Assembly (NCBI GenBank): GCA_029974855.1
Contig: JARKQO010000489.1
Span: 1 to 10,573 of the forward strand
DNA: 10,573 nucleotides
Source of the DNA: Eubacteriales bacterium
GTDB taxonomy: Bacteria; Bacillota_A; Clostridia; Christensenellales; Aristaeellaceae
Direction of reading: 5' to 3'
Shown here: one piece after another, positions 6,367-10,573 of the stretch
Layout: every line of letters begins with the position of its first letter
How positions within the stretch are numbered: position 1 is the first letter of the stretch
Made by a program: the position numbers and the translations under genes
The notes under the pieces: model-generated
What the model was told of the DNA's origin: nothing
Databases searched by the model: none
What the model saw: the letters and a program-made list of their open reading frames with translations, nothing else

Positions 6367-6447
6367 TCTTCAACTCTCCCTTGCGATGGCGCATGATGCT
6401 GCGCGGTACTTTCTATGGGTGGGGTTCTTCCTGATTGCGGTGTGTAG

Positions 6448-6462
6448 ATTGGCATAGCCAAT
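6448..6462. promoter_or_regulatory. Operator-like palindrome ATTGGC-ATA-GCCAAT over a predicted transcription start
   Basis: The perfect 6-bp arms with a three-base centre begin four bases downstream of the -10 box at 6466-6471 on the minus strand, so they cover the predicted +1 near 6459. A repressor bound here would block the lipoprotein promoter. The same bases could instead form a small hairpin at the 5' end of the mRNA. No matching regulator gene is in the window. Confidence 0.4.
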
Positions 6463-6465
6463 TTT

Positions 6466-6494
6466 ATTGTACTCGGTGAGCTTTGAGAAATCAA
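6466..6494 (-). promoter_or_regulatory. Predicted SigA promoter of the peptidoglycan-binding lipoprotein
   Basis: On the minus strand TTGATT (6489-6494) and TACAAT (6466-6471) are exactly 17 bases apart. The predicted leader is about 93 bases long and carries a short GCGCA/TGCGC hairpin (6389-6404) just before the ribosome binding site. This promoter shows that the lipoprotein is not simply read through from addA. The rest of 6367-6657 shows no gene, and no convincing terminator for addA was found there. Confidence 0.65.
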
Positions 6495-6657
6495 GAGAGT
6501 TTTCCCCGCCGCTCGCCTATAAGACGGAACAGTGGGTTGATTTGTTCCCCTCTATGAAATATTTTTGTTATATTTCGGAAATTTGTTTTGAAGAGAAAGG
6601 AACAGGGATTGGGACCGGCGGATTCCAGCCTGCCATGGAAAGGAAGAAACCCCGGGA

Positions 6658-9600
6658 TCAGGCCGGTTCCCCATTCGGGCCAATGGAAAGGCCTTCCCCC
6701 AGGGGCAAGGAGAACAGCACGCTTTCCCCCACGGGATATCCCGCCGAGGCGGCCAAAGCATGGCGGTAGATTTCGATCTGCCGGTGATACAGGGGCCAGA
6801 GCTCCTGCACCCTTTTTACCCGGTCTGTTTTGAAATCCACCAGCACCCAGGCCCCCTTCTCCAAAAAGCACAGGTCGATGACCCCCTGTAAAATGCTTTG
6901 GGAGAGCCGGGGAAGCCGGAGGTTGAAGCTCCATTCCCGGTGCACCTCCCGGGAGGCCAAAGCCCGCAGTCCCAGGGGGCTGGCGAAGAAGCCGGCCAAG
7001 GCGGGGATTTGGATCAGCTCCCGCTCCTGGGTGGTCAGTTTCCCCTCCTGCTCCAGGGCCAGCAGCATCCAGGGCAGTTGTGCTTCCAGCAAGGCCGGCA
7101 AGGGGCCGGGGGAAGCGCCGGCTTCTTTGTTCTTTTGGGGAAGCGCCCCTTGGGATTGCTCCTCATGGGACCTCTCCTCATGGGACCACATCCCCTGGGA
7201 GAGCACCGCTTCCCCCAAGGGCCCAAAGGGCAGCAAGGACAGGGCCTTGTGGGTGGCTACCCCCCGCAGCAGGGCGGTTTGGGGCGGAGCGCCCCTGAGG
7301 TAGGCGGGCAGCACGGGCAGCTCTGCCAGCTTCCGGGGGCCGGTGAGGGGGAGGGGAAGCCGCTTGATCTCCGCGCTTTCCCCCTGGACCTCAGAGGAAT
7401 CCTCCCCGAGGAGAGGCCCCAAGGGGAAGTCCGGTTCCCTTTCCAGGCTGCGGCACAGGGCTGTGACGCCCATTTTCAGAGGCACAGGCTCCGGAAGGAA
7501 AAAGGGCTTGGAAAGGGGAGCCGGGGAACCCTCCCGGGGCAAGGCCATTCCCGGGGCCAGGCTCTCCAGCAGGCCTTGGAGCCGGGTTTCCCTGGAAGCC
7601 TTGTCTGATTTGGCTTTGGAGGCAGGGGCTTTTTCCACATCTTGTGAAACCCTTGACGCATCAGCCTCATTATGGAAAACGACCCTCCAAACCCCCTTTT
7701 TCTGTGGAAAACATGTGGAATCTGTGGAGAAATCAGATTCGCCCCCTGTTTCCCACAGGGAGGCTGTGGACAATCCATCCTCCTGAGAAACCCTTATTTC
7801 ATCAGTGTTTTGAAGGGTTTGCCAGATCCATTCCAGCATGCTTTTGGCTTCCCACACCCCATAGGCCTTGCCCTGGGAGGTTCCCACAGCCTGGGAAGGG
7901 GCTTTTTTCCCTAAAACCTCCGCCGTAAGCTGGGCAGAACTGCCGATCAAATACAGCCTTTCCTTGGCCCGGGTCATAGCCACATACAGCACCCGGGCCC
8001 GCTCTGCCCTCTCCTCCATGTTCCTGCGGAGGGTGATGGCGCTTCCCAGCAAGGTGGCTCGCTTGGTGCGGGCCTGTTCGTTGATATAAGGCAGGGCCAC
8101 CCCCAGCTTGGGGTGCGTTTGAAGGGCGCTGCCGCCTCCCGGCTTCCGCAGGTTGCCCCCCAGGCCCATCACAAAAACCGCCGGGAACTCCAGCCCCTTG
8201 GATTTGTGGATGGTCATGATCCGCACCACATTTTCGTGAGGACTCACGATGGAGGGAGTCTTTCCGTCCTGGACCCCCTGGCTGTGGCTGAGAGCCTCCA
8301 GAAACTCCCGGAGGGACCCTCCCCGCTGGAGCGCAAACTCCCCGGCCCGGTGGCAAAGCATCCGCAAATTGGCCTGGCGCAGCTTGCCCCCCGGAGCGGT
8401 GCCAAAGAAGCCATACAGGCCGCTCCGGTTCAGGAAGCTCCAGAGGTATTCGTCCAAGGGCATGTTCTGCTGCAAAAAGCGCTCCTGCTTCAGCTCCGCC
8501 AAAATGCTCTGGCAGCGCTGCCCCAAAGCTTCCCCTTGCTGTTGTTGGGTCGTGGACATCAGGGCCTCCAAAAAGCTGGCCTTTGGGTCCGGCTGATGGA
8601 GGCGGATGGCCCCCAGCTCCTCCTCGGTGAGGCGGTAATGGGGTCCCCGGAGCACCGTCAGCAAGGACAGATCGTCCATCAGGTTGTCCAATAGCCGCAG
8701 ATGGCCCAGGGTCTGGGTTATCTCTGGATTTTCCCGATTGCCTCCCCCATCCTCGCAGTACACGGGGATGCCCGCCTCCTGAAGGGCCTGCTCCACCAAG
8801 GAGGCCTTTCCCCGGGCCACGGGCAGCAGAATGGCTATGTCCCGGTAGGAAAGGGGCGCCGCTTTCTTTCCCTCCCAGTCCAGGGAGGGCTCCCGGACTA
8901 ACCGCTGGATTTCCCGGGCGATGAGGGCGGCCTCCTGCCGGGGCTGCTCCGCCGAGGGAACGCCCCGGCTGTTTACCAGATGCACCTGGGGAGCCGGGTC
9001 TTTTTGGGAAGGAAGCCCAGGGTACAGCCGGGCCCCTTCGTCGTAGTCAATCTCCGTGACCTCCCCCCGCATCACGTGGGAGAACACCCGGTTTACCGCC
9101 GATAGCACAGCCTCCCGGCTGCGGAAGTTATGGTTCAAAATGATCTTTCGCCTGGGCGCGCCGGCGTTTTCCCCAAAGCGCGCCAGCTTGTCCATGAACA
9201 AGGTGGGGTCCGCCTGGCGGAAGCGGTAGATGCTCTGCTTCACGTCCCCTACGTAAAAGCAGGTGAAGGGAGGGCGGTTTTCCTGGGGCGCGGCTTCCGA
9301 GGCCGGGGCATCCTCCGGAGGAACGGGCTTCAGGGCCTCCAAAATCGCCTCCTGAATTTCGCTGATGTCCTGGTACTCGTCCACAAAGAGGGCGTCAAAG
9401 CGGCCGGAGATGCTTCTTTGCAATTCGGGCTTGGAGAGGATGGCGATGGTCATGTGCTCCAGGTCCGAAAAATCCAGGAGGTTTCGCTCCTCCTTCCAAC
9501 GGCCATACTTTTCATGGAGGCTCTCCACCGCCTTGGCCAGGCCTCCCAAAGCGGGGTTCATGGCTTGCAGGTCCGCGATGCTCCGGGCCCCGTCCTCAGG

Positions 9601-10524
9601 CAGCAGCTTTTTCATGTCCTCCAGGCGCTTTTTGTAAAGCTCCCGAAGTGCCTTCAGCTTTTCCCGGACTTCGATTTCCGCCGGCTCCACCAGCCTGGGG
9701 GTGGGCATCCGCCCAAAGCCCGAGGAGGCGGTGGCAGCCAGCAAAGCCGCCAGGCTCTCCCGGGCGGCGGCCTGTAAAGAGGAAAGAAGCTGGCCGTCCG
9801 CTTCCAGAAGCTTGGCGTATCCCTCCCGGCAAAAGGGGTCCTGGGCCAAAAGCGCTGCTTCCTGCCACAGGGCCAGGGCCCCCTCAAGGATCACCCGGCA
9901 ATCCCGCAGCAGCGTTTCAGCCATGGGGCCCCGGGCCAGGTCCTCCTGGGTATAGGCGTGCTCCACGAAGCCTTGCAGCCACCGGAAGGGAAAAGGCAAA
10001 GACATGAGAAACTGGTGGAGACTCAACAGCATATCCCCGATTTCCTGGGGGCTGAACTTCCGGGTAAGGGATGCCAGCAGGGGGTCCTCCCGGGCCAGCT
10101 CGTAGCTTTCCTCCAGGGTCTCCTGGGCCGCCTGCTCCAACAGCTTTCTTTGGAGGGATTCCTCCGCCAAAGAGGCCAGGGGATCGATGCCCGCCACCTC
10201 AAAGAACTCCCGGATCAGCTTTTGGCAGAAGGAGTGAAGGGTGCTGATATGGGCGGTTTCCACCCGCTCCGCCTGGCGGCGCAGAGCTTCGCTTTCCATA
10301 GCCCCTTCCTCAAAGCGGGCCTCCAGCCGCTCCCGCATTTCCGCCGCGGCGGCGTTGGTGAAGGTCACCACCAGAATCCGGTCCATCTGGTAGCCCCTGT
10401 CCGCCACCAGGCGGAAGATTCTCTCCACCAGCACCTTGGTCTTTCCGCTGCCTGCGGCGGCGGACACCAGAAGCTCCCGGTTTTGGGCCTGGATGGCCTC
10501 CTGCTGGGACGGGGTATAGCGCAC
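6658..10524 (-). CDS. addA: ATP-dependent helicase/nuclease subunit A (AddA)
   Basis: AddA is the motor and 3'-strand nuclease of AddAB, which resects double-strand breaks for RecA-dependent repair. Counting from the GTG at 10524 (1288 residues), UvrD-family motifs are in order: TPSQQEAI (4-11), Walker A AAAGSGKT (22-29), TFTNAAAAEM (54-63), VDEYQD (381-386), GDVKQSIYRFRQA (426-438), NFRS (466-469), MTIHKSKGLEFP (770-781) and VAMTRAKERL (848-857). The C-terminal RecB-type nuclease has His1092, Asp1217, Asp1230 and Lys1232 in VLVDFKTD, then Gln1249 and Tyr1253 (QxxxY). All key residues are present. It is about 50 residues longer than Bacillus AddA; the extra length seems to lie in a variable linker (about 870-1145). 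The GTG is preferred because GAGGTGA stands five bases before it; an ATG at 10551 has a poor site. addB usually precedes addA and would lie beyond the right edge. Confidence 0.93.
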   Translation of the reverse strand: MRYTPSQQEAIQAQNRELLVSAAAGSGKTKVLVERIFRLVADRGYQMDRILVVTFTNAAAAEMRERLEARFEEGAMESEALRRQAERVETAHISTLHSFCQKLIREFFEVAGIDPLASLAEESLQRKLLEQAAQETLEESYELAREDPLLASLTRKFSPQEIGDMLLSLHQFLMSLPFPFRWLQGFVEHAYTQEDLARGPMAETLLRDCRVILEGALALWQEAALLAQDPFCREGYAKLLEADGQLLSSLQAAARESLAALLAATASSGFGRMPTPRLVEPAEIEVREKLKALRELYKKRLEDMKKLLPEDGARSIADLQAMNPALGGLAKAVESLHEKYGRWKEERNLLDFSDLEHMTIAILSKPELQRSISGRFDALFVDEYQDISEIQEAILEALKPVPPEDAPASEAAPQENRPPFTCFYVGDVKQSIYRFRQADPTLFMDKLARFGENAGAPRRKIILNHNFRSREAVLSAVNRVFSHVMRGEVTEIDYDEGARLYPGLPSQKDPAPQVHLVNSRGVPSAEQPRQEAALIAREIQRLVREPSLDWEGKKAAPLSYRDIAILLPVARGKASLVEQALQEAGIPVYCEDGGGNRENPEITQTLGHLRLLDNLMDDLSLLTVLRGPHYRLTEEELGAIRLHQPDPKASFLEALMSTTQQQQGEALGQRCQSILAELKQERFLQQNMPLDEYLWSFLNRSGLYGFFGTAPGGKLRQANLRMLCHRAGEFALQRGGSLREFLEALSHSQGVQDGKTPSIVSPHENVVRIMTIHKSKGLEFPAVFVMGLGGNLRKPGGGSALQTHPKLGVALPYINEQARTKRATLLGSAITLRRNMEERAERARVLYVAMTRAKERLYLIGSSAQLTAEVLGKKAPSQAVGTSQGKAYGVWEAKSMLEWIWQTLQNTDEIRVSQEDGLSTASLWETGGESDFSTDSTCFPQKKGVWRVVFHNEADASRVSQDVEKAPASKAKSDKASRETRLQGLLESLAPGMALPREGSPAPLSKPFFLPEPVPLKMGVTALCRSLEREPDFPLGPLLGEDSSEVQGESAEIKRLPLPLTGPRKLAELPVLPAYLRGAPPQTALLRGVATHKALSLLPFGPLGEAVLSQGMWSHEERSHEEQSQGALPQKNKEAGASPGPLPALLEAQLPWMLLALEQEGKLTTQERELIQIPALAGFFASPLGLRALASREVHREWSFNLRLPRLSQSILQGVIDLCFLEKGAWVLVDFKTDRVKRVQELWPLYHRQIEIYRHALAASAGYPVGESVLFSLPLGEGLSIGPNGEPA
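7161..7187. repeat. Short in-frame tandem repeat in the addA linker
   Basis: CCTCATGGGACC occurs at 7161-7172 and again at 7176-7187, a 15-bp period that keeps frame. In AddA it encodes the repeated SHEER/SHEEQ segment of a hydrophilic stretch before the nuclease domain. It looks like replication slippage in a tolerant linker. Confidence 0.6.
7631..7773. other. Cluster of DnaA-box-like sites inside the addA linker
   Basis: Four sites fit TTNTCCACA, the DnaA-box consensus with only base 3 free: TTTTCCACA at 7631-7639 (plus) and, on the minus strand, at 7703-7711 (T at base 3), 7723-7731 (C) and 7765-7773 (G). A weaker TTTCCCACA lies at 7749-7757. Two hairpins fall within the cluster: GAATCTG/CAGATTC (7718-7740) and CCCTGT/ACAGGG (7744-7760). 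The stretch encodes a non-conserved part of AddA and looks less GC-rich than its surroundings. Whether DnaA binds here cannot be told from sequence. Confidence 0.4.
7646..7805. repeat. Imperfect 19-bp direct repeats flanking the addA linker insert
   Basis: GAAACCCTT-N4-CATCAG occurs at 7646-7664 and at 7787-7805, with the same 15 bases and four different central ones. The copies are 141 bp apart, exactly 47 codons, and both encode RVSQ in AddA. The bases between show no wider similarity to their surroundings, so this may mark an old in-frame insertion or duplication that has decayed. Confidence 0.5.
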
Positions 10525-10573
10525 GGACCTCACCTCTTTTGCTAGGAGCATTGTACCCCATGGGGCGGTAAAT

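Noticed and set aside
6467..6769. Possible 100-residue plus-strand protein between addA and the lipoprotein gene
   Set aside because: It overlaps the lipoprotein promoter and the addA 3' end, and shows no domain or ribosome binding site.
10556..10565. CCCCATGGGG palindrome upstream of addA
   Set aside because: A 10-bp GC palindrome at the window edge is too short to call, and it may lie inside the upstream gene.
10542..10573. Possible 3' end of addB on the minus strand
   Set aside because: One minus-strand frame ends in TAG at 10544-10542, 17 bases before the addA start, which would suit an upstream addB. Only about ten codons are visible, so the gene cannot be identified.

Overview
The window looks like chromosomal DNA from a GC-rich, spore-forming member of the Clostridia, probably an Oscillospiraceae-like lineage (inference). 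The signs are a SipL-like SPOCS/LysM spore protein, a whiA plus Crh-like HPr gene pair, an AddA-type (not RecB-type) helicase-nuclease, strong purine-rich ribosome binding sites, TTGACA/TATAAT-type promoters, and a hairpin-rich repeat after the first gene. No tRNA, rRNA, CRISPR array, transposase or phage gene was seen.

Layout. Bases 1-509 (+) carry the 3' part of a SPOCS (DUF3794)/LysM gene, cut by the window edge. A double-hairpin repeat and a strong probably bidirectional terminator follow. Bases 625-1509 (-) encode a ROK-family sugar kinase. A divergent promoter region then drives whiA (1728-2684, +) and a small Crh-like HPr protein (2738-2989, +). A 412-bp gene-free stretch (2990-3401) precedes dnaN (3402-4517, +). 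After facing terminators come a lipoprotein with five peptidoglycan-binding repeats (4672-6366, -) and addA (6658-10524, -), whose 5' end lies just inside the right edge.

Most notable region. The stretch before dnaN is not ordinary intergenic DNA. It holds eight copies of TTTCCAY (either strand) in about 310 bp. The last two are abutting DnaA-box-like 9-mers, followed by a short C-run and then a CTA-CTA-CTA-CTA run. This order (boxes, GC stretch, trinucleotide run, then dnaN) matches the bacterial basal origin-unwinding architecture known from Bacillus subtilis. I propose it as a candidate replication origin or DnaA-controlled locus. dnaA itself is absent and whiA plus the Crh-like gene stand in its usual place.

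Other points. The Crh-like protein keeps regulatory Ser46 but has Asp at position 15, where HPr has its phospho-accepting His. A second cluster, of four sites fitting TTNTCCACA, lies inside the poorly conserved linker of addA. The lipoprotein gene has a clear promoter with an operator-like palindrome over its predicted transcription start.

Functionally the window mixes spore-envelope or cell-wall proteins (SPOCS/LysM, peptidoglycan-binding lipoprotein), carbon metabolism and its signalling (ROK kinase, Crh-like protein), cell-division/chromosome control (WhiA), and replication and repair (DnaN, AddA). Only whiA and the Crh-like gene look like one operon.
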